NCBI GenBank assembly: GCA_051648405.1
Contig: JBOFFC010000079.1
Location: 1 to 64,000 of the forward strand
DNA: 64,000 nt
Direction: 5' to 3'
DNA from: JBOFFC01 sp051648405
GTDB taxonomy: Bacteria; Planctomycetota; Planctomycetia; Pirellulales; Lacipirellulaceae
In this document: positions 44,773 to 52,440 of the stretch, one piece after another
Numbering within the stretch: position 1 is the first letter of the stretch
Layout of the letters: each line of letters starts with the position of its first letter
Position numbers and translations under genes: made by a program
The notes under the pieces: model-generated
Database searches by the model: none
Told to the model about the DNA's origin: nothing
The model's input: the letters and a program-made list of their open reading frames with translations, nothing else

Positions 44773-45180
44773 ATGACGCGATTGTCGATGACCGCACTAC
44801 GGCTGGCTCCCCTGATTGTCTCCGCGACCCTGGCCGTTTGTTCGGCCGGGTGCGGCGGCGGGGGAGGGGGGGAGTCGCAGCTCAAGAACCCCGAGGTCTA
44901 CGCCTCGTACGTCAAGAGCCGCGTCTGCCGCGAGCTCGATCAAGTGACCAAAAACTCGGGGGGCGGTCAGGCTCGGATCAAGTCGCTCGTGACTACGCTG
45001 CAGAAGTGCCCCAAGGATACCGTTGGCGACGACGCGGCGATTTACCAAGAGCTGCTGACCGGGTGCGAGCAGCTCGCGGGCTCGTCGGACGCCGAGCTCA
45101 AAAAGTCGCACGCCAAGATCAAGCAGGTCATGGAGACCGCCAAGAAGCTTCCGGGCGAGTTCATCGGGTACTCCGGCTGA
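44773..45180 (+). CDS. Small lipoprotein of unknown function
   Basis: A 135-residue protein with a signal peptide and lipobox (LAVCSAGC, Cys27), followed by a Gly-rich linker (GGGGGGESQ). It is then helical and charged (SYVKSRVCRELDQVTKNSGG, KKSHAKIKQVMETAKKLPGE). Small Cys-anchored lipoproteins of this size are often found after DUF1559 genes in planctomycetes; the role is unknown. It starts 4 bp after the DUF1559 stop, so the two form an operon. Confidence 0.75.
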   Translation: MTRLSMTALRLAPLIVSATLAVCSAGCGGGGGGESQLKNPEVYASYVKSRVCRELDQVTKNSGGGQARIKSLVTTLQKCPKDTVGDDAAIYQELLTGCEQLAGSSDAELKKSHAKIKQVMETAKKLPGEFIGYSG

Positions 45181-45293
45181 CTCGCGACGCGGACGACAAC
45201 CTCGCGCCAGGTGGTAGCCGCGAAGGCGTCCGCACGGCCGACCTTTTCTCGCAGACTTCTTCCCTCTTCTCGAGACGCACCAAGGACTCGCTC

Positions 45294-46337
45294 ATGACCC
45301 CTTCCGCTCGCGCCATCCTGGCTACGCTCGTCGTGCTGACGGCCGCCCCAATCGCCAGCGCGCAGACCGAGACGTACGGCTGGGACGGCTCGTCCAGCAC
45401 CGACTGGTCGACCTCGACCAACTGGTTCGACACCACCACGCTCGTCGATCCGGTCTCCCCGCTAGTTCCGGGCAACGGCACGCGGGTGGAAGTCAGCGTG
45501 AGCGGGGCGAACGCCCCGGTGATGGACTCCGAGTCGGCCCAGGCCCATCAGGTGCGGCTCGGGCGTGCGACCGGGGCGGGTGAGCTGACGATCAGCGGCG
45601 GATCGCTTACGACTTCATCGACCGGGACCGTCTTCCGGGTCGGCAACGGCGCGCCCGGGACGCTCAACGTGAACGGCGGCGTTGTCAACACGCCCGGCGG
45701 AACGATGACGACCGGCGACGGAGGCAACTGGAAGGGGCAGATCAACGTCACGTCGGGGGCGATCAACATCACCGGCGCCGACCGCGACCTCAACATGGAC
45801 GAGTTCGCCGCCAGCACAGCGGCCAGCAACCTGAACATCAGCGGGGGTTCGATCTCGATCGCCGACGTGCTGCTGATCGACAACCTTGCCAGCATCGACA
45901 TGTCAGGGGGGACGATCACGTCCGCCGCGACCCAGGCCGGTGGCACACGGATCCGCCGCGGTGGCGAGGTGCGGATCACGGGGGGCCTGTTCTTGACCCG
46001 CGACGACCTGGAGCTCGGCACCTCGACGATCGCCGGCGGAAGCCTGCTGATCGATGGCGGCATCGCTCGGGCACTGACGCTCAGCAGCACCGGCGCAACG
46101 GCGCAGATCGCTGTGAACGGGACCGGCCTGCTGCAGTTCTCCAACGCGTTGCAGTCGGTCGCCGCCATCGAAGGTCTGATCTCCAGCGGGCTGATCGTCA
46201 GTAACAGCCTGCTGCTTGTGAGTATCGTGGACGTGGCGGGGGCGCCCTACACGCAGGTGTCGGTCGTCCCCGAGCCGACGTCCTTCGCGATTGTCGCGTT
46301 GGGCGCGTCGATCGCCTTCGCCGCGCGGCGGCGCTGA
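45294..46337 (+). CDS. PEP-CTERM beta-helix-like protein (tandem paralog 1, no dockerin-like repeat)
   Basis: A 347-residue protein. The signal peptide (about 1-22, ending ASA-QTE) is followed by the strand TYGWDGSSSTDWSTSTNW, typical of the start of autotransporter-like beta proteins. Residues about 60-310 are short repeats rich in Gly/Thr/Ser strands (LTISGGSLTTSSTGT, LNVNGGVVNTPGGTM, LNISGGSISIADVLL, IDMSGGTITSAATQ), consistent with a right-handed beta-helix. It ends directly in VVPEPTSFAIVALGASIAF and Arg (PEP-CTERM). AAGGA lies before the ATG. It is a close paralog of the next gene, which carries an extra dockerin-like cassette. Confidence 0.82.
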   Translation: MTPSARAILATLVVLTAAPIASAQTETYGWDGSSSTDWSTSTNWFDTTTLVDPVSPLVPGNGTRVEVSVSGANAPVMDSESAQAHQVRLGRATGAGELTISGGSLTTSSTGTVFRVGNGAPGTLNVNGGVVNTPGGTMTTGDGGNWKGQINVTSGAINITGADRDLNMDEFAASTAASNLNISGGSISIADVLLIDNLASIDMSGGTITSAATQAGGTRIRRGGEVRITGGLFLTRDDLELGTSTIAGGSLLIDGGIARALTLSSTGATAQIAVNGTGLLQFSNALQSVAAIEGLISSGLIVSNSLLLVSIVDVAGAPYTQVSVVPEPTSFAIVALGASIAFAARRR

Positions 46338-46375
46338 ACCGCTCCTCGTAGCCAATTACTTTTCGGTCCGAGTAC

Positions 46376-46408
46376 GCGTGGCGACGCGCCGCGGTCGCGT
46401 CGCCACGC
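46376..46408 (+). terminator. Hairpin between tandem PEP-CTERM paralogs
   Basis: Perfect 13-bp inverted repeat GCGTGGCGACGCG / CGCGTCGCCACGC with a 7-nt loop, 38 bp past the upstream stop and 28 bp before the downstream ATG. No T tract follows; it may weaken read-through or stabilise the upstream mRNA. Confidence 0.55.
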
Positions 46409-46435
46409 CTGATTCGACTCCTGGGAATCCTCAAG

Positions 46436-47695
46436 ATGAAGCTCGATCGTCTCGTCAGCGCTGCGCTGCTCGTCGCCCTCGTCACCTCTTGCCGTGCTTC
46501 GTTCGCCCAGGACGAAACCTTCGGCTGGGACGGCGAAACCAATGGCAACTGGTTCACGACGACGAACTGGACCGTGTTCGGGGCGAACCCCAACCCGGGG
46601 CTCGGCGACCCGCCGATCCCCGACGCGGGGACGCGAGTCGAGATCGACACCGACGGGCTCGGCGTGCGGCCGGCGCCGTCGATTTCGACCGGCGACGCGC
46701 TCGCCCATCAGGTGCGAATCGGGCTCGCGACTCCCGGCGTACTGAACATGAGCGGCGGCTCGTTGACTACCAGTCCCGGGACGATCACGTTCCGCGTTGG
46801 GGCGGGCGCCCCGGGGACGCTCAACCTGTCGGGGGGGACGTTGAACGTCGCCGGGGGGACGATGGTCACGGGGAGCGGCGTCAACTCCCGCGGGCAGGTC
46901 ACGGTCACCGGGGGGACGATCAACGTCACGGGGGCCAACCGCGACTTCAACCTGGACGAGGCCCTCGACGCGGCGACCGCCGCCAGCAACCTCACCATGT
47001 CGGCCGGCGTAATCTCGATCGCCGACGTGCTGCTGATCGACAACATGGCGAGCATCGACCTCTCGGGAGGCACGATCACCTCGGCCGTCGAGCAGGCCGG
47101 CGCCACGCGCATCCGCCGCGACGGCGCTGTCCGCGTCTCGGGGGGATTGTTCGAGACCAAGGACGACCTCGAGTTCGGCAACGCCACTTCGCCCGGCGGG
47201 AGCCTCGCGATCACCGGCGGCGCGGTCCGGGCGTTCCGGATCAGCGACGTCGGGGCCACCGCCTCGATCACGGTCAACGGCAGCGGAGTGCTGCAAGTCG
47301 CCTCGGCGAACGAGTCCACGGCGGCCATGCAGGCTCGGGTCACCTCCGGCTTGATCAGCAGCTCCGGCGCGCTGGCCGTCAGCACCGTCAACGTCGGCGG
47401 AACGAACTACACGCAGGTCGCAGTGGCGGCCCCCGTGCTGCTGGGGGACTACAACAACAACGGAGTCGTCGATGCGGCCGATTACACCGTGTGGCGGGAC
47501 GGACTGGGAGGTCCCTCTTCGGTGCTCAACGGCAGGGGGAGCGGCGCCGCGACCGTAGTCCAAGCCGACTACGACCTGTGGGTCGCCAACTACGGTCGCG
47601 CGGGGAGCTTCGCGACCGCGATCCCCGAGCCCTTGTCTGCCGCGATCCTTACGGTAGGGCTTGCGCTCACGGGCGTTTGCGGACGTCGCCGTTGA
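46436..47695 (+). CDS. PEP-CTERM beta-helix-like protein (tandem paralog 2, with dockerin-like repeat)
   Basis: A 419-residue paralog of the preceding gene along nearly its whole length (TFGWDGETNGNWFTTTNW, LNMSGGSLTTSPGTI, ISIADVLLIDNMASIDLSGG). The signal peptide is about 1-24. The difference is at the C-terminus: after TNYTQVAV a dockerin-like cassette of ~55 residues is present (GDYNNNGVVDAADYTVWRD and VVQADYDLWVANYG), then IPEPLSAAILTVGLAL and RRR (PEP-CTERM). The partner gene has SYTQ-like sequence followed directly by VPEP. Surface display or secretion is expected. A terminator follows at 47729. Confidence 0.85.
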   Translation: MKLDRLVSAALLVALVTSCRASFAQDETFGWDGETNGNWFTTTNWTVFGANPNPGLGDPPIPDAGTRVEIDTDGLGVRPAPSISTGDALAHQVRIGLATPGVLNMSGGSLTTSPGTITFRVGAGAPGTLNLSGGTLNVAGGTMVTGSGVNSRGQVTVTGGTINVTGANRDFNLDEALDAATAASNLTMSAGVISIADVLLIDNMASIDLSGGTITSAVEQAGATRIRRDGAVRVSGGLFETKDDLEFGNATSPGGSLAITGGAVRAFRISDVGATASITVNGSGVLQVASANESTAAMQARVTSGLISSSGALAVSTVNVGGTNYTQVAVAAPVLLGDYNNNGVVDAADYTVWRDGLGGPSSVLNGRGSGAATVVQADYDLWVANYGRAGSFATAIPEPLSAAILTVGLALTGVCGRRR

Positions 47696-47728
47696 ACCGA
47701 TCGATCGCCCGTCGTCATTGACCAACGC

Positions 47729-47772
47729 AACGCGGTCGCTACCCTTCGATGGGAGCGGCCGCGTTTCCTTTT
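47729..47772 (+). terminator. Intrinsic terminator
   Basis: Stem AACGCGGtCGCTaCC / GGgAGCGgCCGCGTT with a 7-nt loop, then a T-rich run (TTTCCTTTTT). It ends the PEP-CTERM paralog operon and lies just before the FAH gene. Confidence 0.75.
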
Positions 47773-47788
47773 TCCCGAAGCTTTGCCC

Positions 47789-48619
47789 ATGCGCCGCTCG
47801 CTCGCTACGTTCGCGGTTCTTGCTCTCTCACTCGTAGCGCCGGAACGGGGCGTCGCCGACCGTTGGCTCCGATTCGAGCACAACGGCGCGGCTACCTACG
47901 GGGTAGTCGAGCAAGACGGCTTCGTCGCGGTCGTCGAGGGCGAGCCGTGGGAATCGCCGACGAAGACGGGCGAGCGCGTAGCGCTGTCGTCGGTCAAGCC
48001 GCTCGTGCCGACCGAGCCGACGAACGTGCTCGGGGGAGCCTTTAACTTCCGCTCACACCTCGGCGAGCGGACGGCGCCGACGAAGCCCGAGTTCTTCTGG
48101 AAACCGGCGTCGTGCCTGATCGCGACCGGAGAGGCGATCGCGCTCCCGTCGGACGCGACCGACGCGCACTACGAAGCAGAGCTGGTGATCGTCATCGGCC
48201 GGCGCGTCGAGCACGCTACCGAAACGGAAGCCGCCGCAGCGATCTTCGGATACACGTGCGGCAACGACGTCACCGAGAGAACCTGGGCCAAGACCGACGT
48301 TCAGTGGTGGCGCGCGAAGGCGACTCGTACGTTTGGAACGGTTGGGCCGGAGATCGTAACGGGCCTCGACTGGTCGAAGTTGCGGGTGCAAGGCGTCCAC
48401 AACGACCGCGTTGCGCAGGACGAAGCCGCGTCGGACCTGCTGTTTAGCCCCGCGCAGATCGTGGCCTTCGCGAGCCGCTACGTGACTCTGCTCCCCGGCG
48501 ACTTGATCTACACGGGGTCCCCGGGAGCGACGCAGCCGCTGCGGGCGGGTGACACCTTCGAGGTCCGTATCGAAGGGGTGGGTTCGCTCGTGAACCCGGT
48601 GGTAACGGCTGCCGAGTAG
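47789..48619 (+). CDS. FAH-family hydrolase with export signal
   Basis: A 276-residue fumarylacetoacetate-hydrolase-family protein. Metal ligands are in HYEAELVIVIGR (Glu-x-Glu) with the Asp in GNDVTER; other family motifs are WWRAKATRTFGTVGPEIV and LLPGDLIYTGSPGAT. Family members cleave or rearrange acyl-pyruvate-type compounds with Mg/Mn. Uniquely, it begins with a cleavable signal peptide (RRSLATFAVLALSLVAPERGVADRW, about 2-24), which places it in the periplasm; most FAH proteins are cytosolic. ATG 47789 follows the ATG at 47783 by two codons. No catabolic partner is nearby. Confidence 0.85.
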   Translation: MRRSLATFAVLALSLVAPERGVADRWLRFEHNGAATYGVVEQDGFVAVVEGEPWESPTKTGERVALSSVKPLVPTEPTNVLGGAFNFRSHLGERTAPTKPEFFWKPASCLIATGEAIALPSDATDAHYEAELVIVIGRRVEHATETEAAAAIFGYTCGNDVTERTWAKTDVQWWRAKATRTFGTVGPEIVTGLDWSKLRVQGVHNDRVAQDEAASDLLFSPAQIVAFASRYVTLLPGDLIYTGSPGATQPLRAGDTFEVRIEGVGSLVNPVVTAAE

Positions 48620-48698
48620 CGCGATCGCCTGCGGGCAGGGCGGGGGACGCCCCCCAACCGCGGATCACGCCGCGACACAAGGCAGCGACCACGTCGAT

Positions 48699-48734
48699 CT
48701 CTACGGCGTCCTCTACTGCGTCCTCTACGGCGTC
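48699..48734. repeat. 12-bp tandem repeat over the sulfatase stop codon
   Basis: CTCTACGGCGTC, CTCTACTGCGTC and CTCTACGGCGTC follow one another. On the minus strand each unit contains an in-frame TAG. The sulfatase stop (48727-48725) is in the unit it meets first, and the other two act as backup stops. Confidence 0.75.
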
Positions 48735-50125
48735 GGGAACATCCGCGCGCCGGGCGTCGGCTTGTGCGCGGCGTCCATCAGCGCCACAAGTCGCCGAACG
48801 ATCGTTGGCCGGCTCGCCGCGAGATCGACTTTCTCCGACGGGTCGCTCGCCAGGTCGTACAGCTCGACCGAGTTGGGATCCGTGGTGAAGACCCCCCTTT
48901 GAACGGCCTTCCAACGACCGTCGCGTATCGCTCGCGCGCCGCCGCGCTCGTCGAACTCCCAGTAGAGGGGCGATGGCCGCGCGCCGGATGACGCATCGCC
49001 ACGTAGTAAGTCGATGATGCTCACTCCGTCGATGTCCTGGGGGACCGAAGTCTCCGCCAGCTCGGCGAACGTTGGCACCCAGTCCTGGAAGCCGGTCGGC
49101 GTATCGAGCCGTCCTCCGGCGGGGATCCAACCGGGCATCCGCGCAACGGTCGGCACGCGGATTCCTCCCTCGTAGAGCTCGCGTTTCTGCCCCCGCAGGC
49201 CGCCGCTCGAGCGAAAAAACTTGGCCTCGTGCCCCCCTTCGGAGTGCGGCCCGTTGTCGCTGGTGAACACGACCAGTGTCGTGCGCGCGAGCCCCGCTTC
49301 GTCGATCGCGTCGAGCACACCCCCGACCGCTTCGTCAACGCGGCGCATGAGCTCCGCGAAGCCGCGCTCGGGCGCCGGCCAAGGTTGATCGGCGAAGGGG
49401 CCGAAATCGGGCGTCTCCATTCCACGCTCGGGCCGCGCGGAGTCACCGGCCTCGTTGTTGGCGTGGGGCGTGTTGAGAGCGAGGAACAGGAAGAAGGGCC
49501 GCTCGCGACTCTCCTCGATGAATCGCAGTGCCTCCTTGACTACGAGATCGGGCGCGTAGTCGCGCCGAACCGTGGCAACGCCGCGACCGCCCTGGTCGCG
49601 CCACTTCGGTGAGAGCACGTTGCCCAACCGCTCACGCTTGCCGTTGCGGACGAGGAACTCCGGGTAGGGGTTGTGGGCGTGATCCGGATGGATGTAGCCG
49701 AAGAACTCCTCGAAGCCCGCGAGCCGCGGTGCGTCCTCCGACGGCGGCCGTCCAACGCCCCACTTGCCGAAGCATCCGCAGCGGTACCCCCCCTCGCGCA
49801 GGACCGACGCGATGGTCGGCTCGCCATCGGAGAGGTCTCCGGGCCCGTTGCTGCGAATGCTAGCGCGGCCGGTGTGCTTGCCGGTCAGCAGGACGCACCG
49901 CGACGGAGCGCACACGGTGCTCCCCGCGTAGTGATCCGTGAGGACGACCCCCTCGGAGGCCATCCGGTCGAGCCGCGGGGTGGCGAGCATGGCGCCGCCG
50001 ACCGCGTTCACGTCGCCGTAGCCCAGGTCGTCGGCCAGCACCAGCACGACATTGGGCGGGGACGCCGACGCGGCGCCCCCTGCCGCAAGCAACAGCACCA
50101 GCGTCGCCGAGATTGAGCTTCCCAT
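48725..50125 (-). CDS. Secreted Cys-type sulfatase
   Basis: A 466-residue arylsulfatase-family enzyme with a signal peptide (about 5-22, ATLVLLLAAGGAASA). The formylglycine motif is CAPSR with Cys72, and metal-binding Asp32 and Asp33 are in ADDLGYGD. Further landmarks are LTGKHTGRASIRSN, GKWGVG, FTSDNGPH and GGIRVPTVARMPGW. It cuts sulfate esters from polysaccharides in the periplasm or outside; planctomycetes carry many such enzymes. Activation needs a formylglycine-generating enzyme, not seen here. Start ATG 50125 was chosen for the signal peptide; upstream ATGs (50170, 50176, 50194) would bury it. Three stop codons lie in a row at the end. Confidence 0.9.
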   Translation of the reverse strand: MGSSISATLVLLLAAGGAASASPPNVVLVLADDLGYGDVNAVGGAMLATPRLDRMASEGVVLTDHYAGSTVCAPSRCVLLTGKHTGRASIRSNGPGDLSDGEPTIASVLREGGYRCGCFGKWGVGRPPSEDAPRLAGFEEFFGYIHPDHAHNPYPEFLVRNGKRERLGNVLSPKWRDQGGRGVATVRRDYAPDLVVKEALRFIEESRERPFFLFLALNTPHANNEAGDSARPERGMETPDFGPFADQPWPAPERGFAELMRRVDEAVGGVLDAIDEAGLARTTLVVFTSDNGPHSEGGHEAKFFRSSGGLRGQKRELYEGGIRVPTVARMPGWIPAGGRLDTPTGFQDWVPTFAELAETSVPQDIDGVSIIDLLRGDASSGARPSPLYWEFDERGGARAIRDGRWKAVQRGVFTTDPNSVELYDLASDPSEKVDLAASRPTIVRRLVALMDAAHKPTPGARMFPTP

Positions 50126-50459
50126 TGCCGGAAAGCCGATCGAACCGGGGAGTTGCAGTTTCCGCGCCATCGCCATCTTGTATGGACATGGCACGCGCCG
50201 TCAACGTGCGTGCTCAACAAGCTCCTCGACGAGCTTGGGCCTGATGCGATAGCCCACGACGTTCGGACAGCGGGGCGCTCTGGAAAACGAACGGTAACCT
50301 TCCGACGCCGCTCTGACCCGCGTCAGTCGGCTGCCCTGTCTCTCGTGCTCGCCCTCGGCGAGCTTTTGCTAGCCGCACCGGGCGGCTCGACGGCGGCTGG
50401 TTGGCGTCATCGACTTCGCATGCTGGTCGAGGAACATTCCTCGAGCCCCGGCGATCCCG
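50126..50459. other. Intergenic region between sulfatase and integrase remnant
   Basis: About 330 bp without a gene. A small inverted repeat AAGCTC-ctcgac-GAGCTT lies near 50220. The perfect palindrome at 50427 lies at the right end. No promoter boxes are clear. Confidence 0.4.
50427..50444. promoter_or_regulatory. 18-bp inverted repeat upstream of integrase remnant
   Basis: TCGAGGAA-CA-TTCCTCGA is a perfect inverted repeat that ends 15 bp before the ATG at 50460. It could be a repressor or recombinase binding site. Function is inferred from position only. Confidence 0.35.
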
Positions 50460-50756
50460 ATGAGTCAGCCCGTCCGACGTATCCTGGTCCTCAAGCGGCC
50501 CGGTGGCCGGTCCCCCAACTGGTACCTCCGCTACTGGGAACCCAACCCCACGACGGGGAAGCAGCGAGAGCGTTGGAGATCGACGGGAACCACCGTTCGA
50601 AAGCACGCGGAGCATCAGCGGCGTGAGCTTGAACGGCAGTTGGAGTCCGCAGAACCGGTGTCGCTTCGCGCAACGTGGCAAGCCTTTCGCAACACCTACC
50701 TGGAGATGCAGGCGTCGCGTAAGCCACCTTCGACGGTCGGCCGCGGCCTCCATTGA
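50460..50756 (+). pseudogene. N-terminal remnant of a tyrosine recombinase/phage integrase
   Basis: A 98-residue open frame that matches the N-terminal, arm-binding region of planctomycete-type integrases: PNWYLRYWEPNPTTGKQRER, then RWRSTGTTVRKHAEHQRREL and the core-binding start ATWQAFRNTYLEMQASRKPP. It breaks off at about residue 92 (STVGRGLH, then stop), before the core-binding and catalytic domains, and no continuation is seen in other frames. The catalytic Arg-His-Arg-Tyr residues are missing. It faces the second integrase, so the locus probably recorded two insertion events. Confidence 0.65.
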
Positions 50757-50797
50757 GCGGCGGTTCTTTTCGCGTTTGTGGCCACAACTCGATGTTC

Positions 50798-51993
50798 TCA
50801 CCCGCACTCCGCCGCCACGCTCACGGCCCGCGCCTCGTCCCGTTCGGCGTACACCTGGGTGACGGTCACGCCGCGGTGGCCGAGGAGGATGCTGGCCGCT
50901 TCGATCCCGTGGAGACGACGGATCTCGGTGGCCGCCGTGTGGCGGAGCTGGTTGGGGCGCCAAGACGCGACGCCCGCCTTGCCGCAGGCGCGTCGGATGG
51001 CGTAGTAGTAGGAATCCGTCGTGTAGCACTCCTGCGGAGCACGACCCCTACCCCCTGTGGCGCGACGCTGTTGACTGGGCTGCACCTTCGTCTTGCGGGC
51101 CGCTCGCGCCGCGGCCCGTTGCTCGGCGACCGCTTCGCGTGGCGAGAACAGATACGCCTCGGGTTCGGCGTGCAGCCACGGCTGGAGCACCCCCTGGGCT
51201 TGCGGCCCCAGGTAAACGCGGCGGACGTGGCCGTGGTGCTCGGTCTTGTGCTCGCGGGGGACGTAGACCCACACGTTCCCCGAGCGGTCGATGTCGATGG
51301 CTCGCATCTGGCAGACCTCCCCCGGGCGCATCGCGGTGATGCGTTGCAGTTCGACCATCGCCCAGACCTGACGCGAGACGAAGGGGCGGATCGCGTCGAC
51401 ACGGGGGGCCTCGGCGGGCCGGACCGGCTCCGACTCGCGGACGGAGGTTCGCCCCTTCTTGAGCCCCCTACCTGGGCGAGGGCGTGGTGCGCCATCGGCG
51501 GCACGAGCTCTTGCTCGACGCCCCACTTGAAGACCCGCACGACGCGACTGACCCGTTTGTTGACCTCGCTGCGACAGAGCCCGTCGTCGATCATCGCCTG
51601 CCGGACGGTCTTCAGCGCGAGCGGGCCGAAGTCGCCCGCCGCGGTCATGCCGTAGAGCCGCTTCAGCGGCCGGAGCGAGACGCGGATAGCGTCGTACTCG
51701 CCAGTCGGGCGGCGGTTCTTGCGGTAGTAACCGTCGGCGTAGTCGAGGTAGGCCAGGAGCAGCTCGTTGATCGAGGCTCCTCCAACCATCGCTGAGTCCG
51801 TTGAAGGAGCGGAGCGACGGCCGGCGAGCAGCCACTCGCCGACGACGCGGTCGTACTGCGCGCGGCTCTCGTCGGAGCCGTACGCGCCGAGGTAGACGTC
51901 GCGTCCAGCGACCGAGACGACGGCCCGACCGGAGGGCTTGTGGCGCCGGTAGGCGGGGGCCGGAGAACGTCGGGCGGTGAAGAATGCGGGCAT
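50798..51993 (-). pseudogene. Tyrosine recombinase (site-specific integrase), split by a frameshift
   Basis: A nearly complete integrase of about 398 residues in two frames. Residues about 1-175 (51993 to about 51468) give the N-terminal region (SGRAVVSVAGRDVYLGAYGS, NELLLAYLDYADGYYRKNRR); then the reading switches to the neighbouring frame for the catalytic domain (50798 to about 51470). The switch is at a G5 run (minus strand GTAGGGGGCTC), where a sixth G would restore GLKKGRTS. The catalytic Arg is in ITAMRPGEV, His-x-x-Arg in NQLRHTAA, the later His in LGHRGVT and the Tyr nucleophile in TQVYAER. All are present. It starts 118 bp from the 3' end of tRNA-Phe, typical of an integrated element. 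Confidence 0.8.
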
Positions 51994-52017
51994 GGCGCGA
52001 CCTCTCGGGTGCGATTG

Positions 52018-52031
52018 CCGGTAATTACCGG
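52018..52031. promoter_or_regulatory. 14-bp palindrome upstream of the integrase
   Basis: CCGGTAATTACCGG is a perfect palindrome 25 bp before the integrase ATG (minus strand). It may be an operator or recombination core site; this is inference. Confidence 0.35.
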
Positions 52032-52110
52032 ATTCGGACCGTTGGAGCCGCGCCACCCGGACCTCGGGCGGGTGAGCGTAAGTTCCGCTCTCAGCTGAAG
52101 ATACGACTAG

Positions 52111-52183
52111 TGGACAGGGGGGGGATCGAACCCCCGACACCAGGATTTTCAGTCCTGTGCTCTACCAACTGAGCTACCTGTCC
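52111..52183 (-). tRNA. tRNA-Phe (GAA)
   Basis: A 73-nt cloverleaf on the minus strand. Acceptor stem GGACAGG pairs with CCTGTCC, then discriminator A. The D arm is GCTCAGTTGGTAGAGC. The anticodon stem-loop is CAGGA-CTGAAAA-TCCTG with anticodon GAA. The T arm is CGGGGGTTCGATCCCCC. CCA is not encoded. It is likely the attachment site used by the adjacent integrase, which starts on the 3' side. Confidence 0.96.
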
Positions 52184-52440
52184 TCGAAGCTCTATCGTAG
52201 CCCCGGCTGGGGGGATGTAAACCCCGTCGCCGGCAAGGGTTGGGTCATGACGGATGGGGTGGCGGCGGAGCGCATGACCGACCAATTCTGGCCGCACGAC
52301 GCCCGCAAACCGAAGTTCGATCGCAGCGCGGCAACCGGCCGACGCTGGGGGACACGCGACGGATCGCCGTTTTGGGGGTAGAACCGTCGGCAGTTGGCCT
52401 CGGCCGACGGATTCTCCAGCCCACCAGCGGATCCCCTCCG

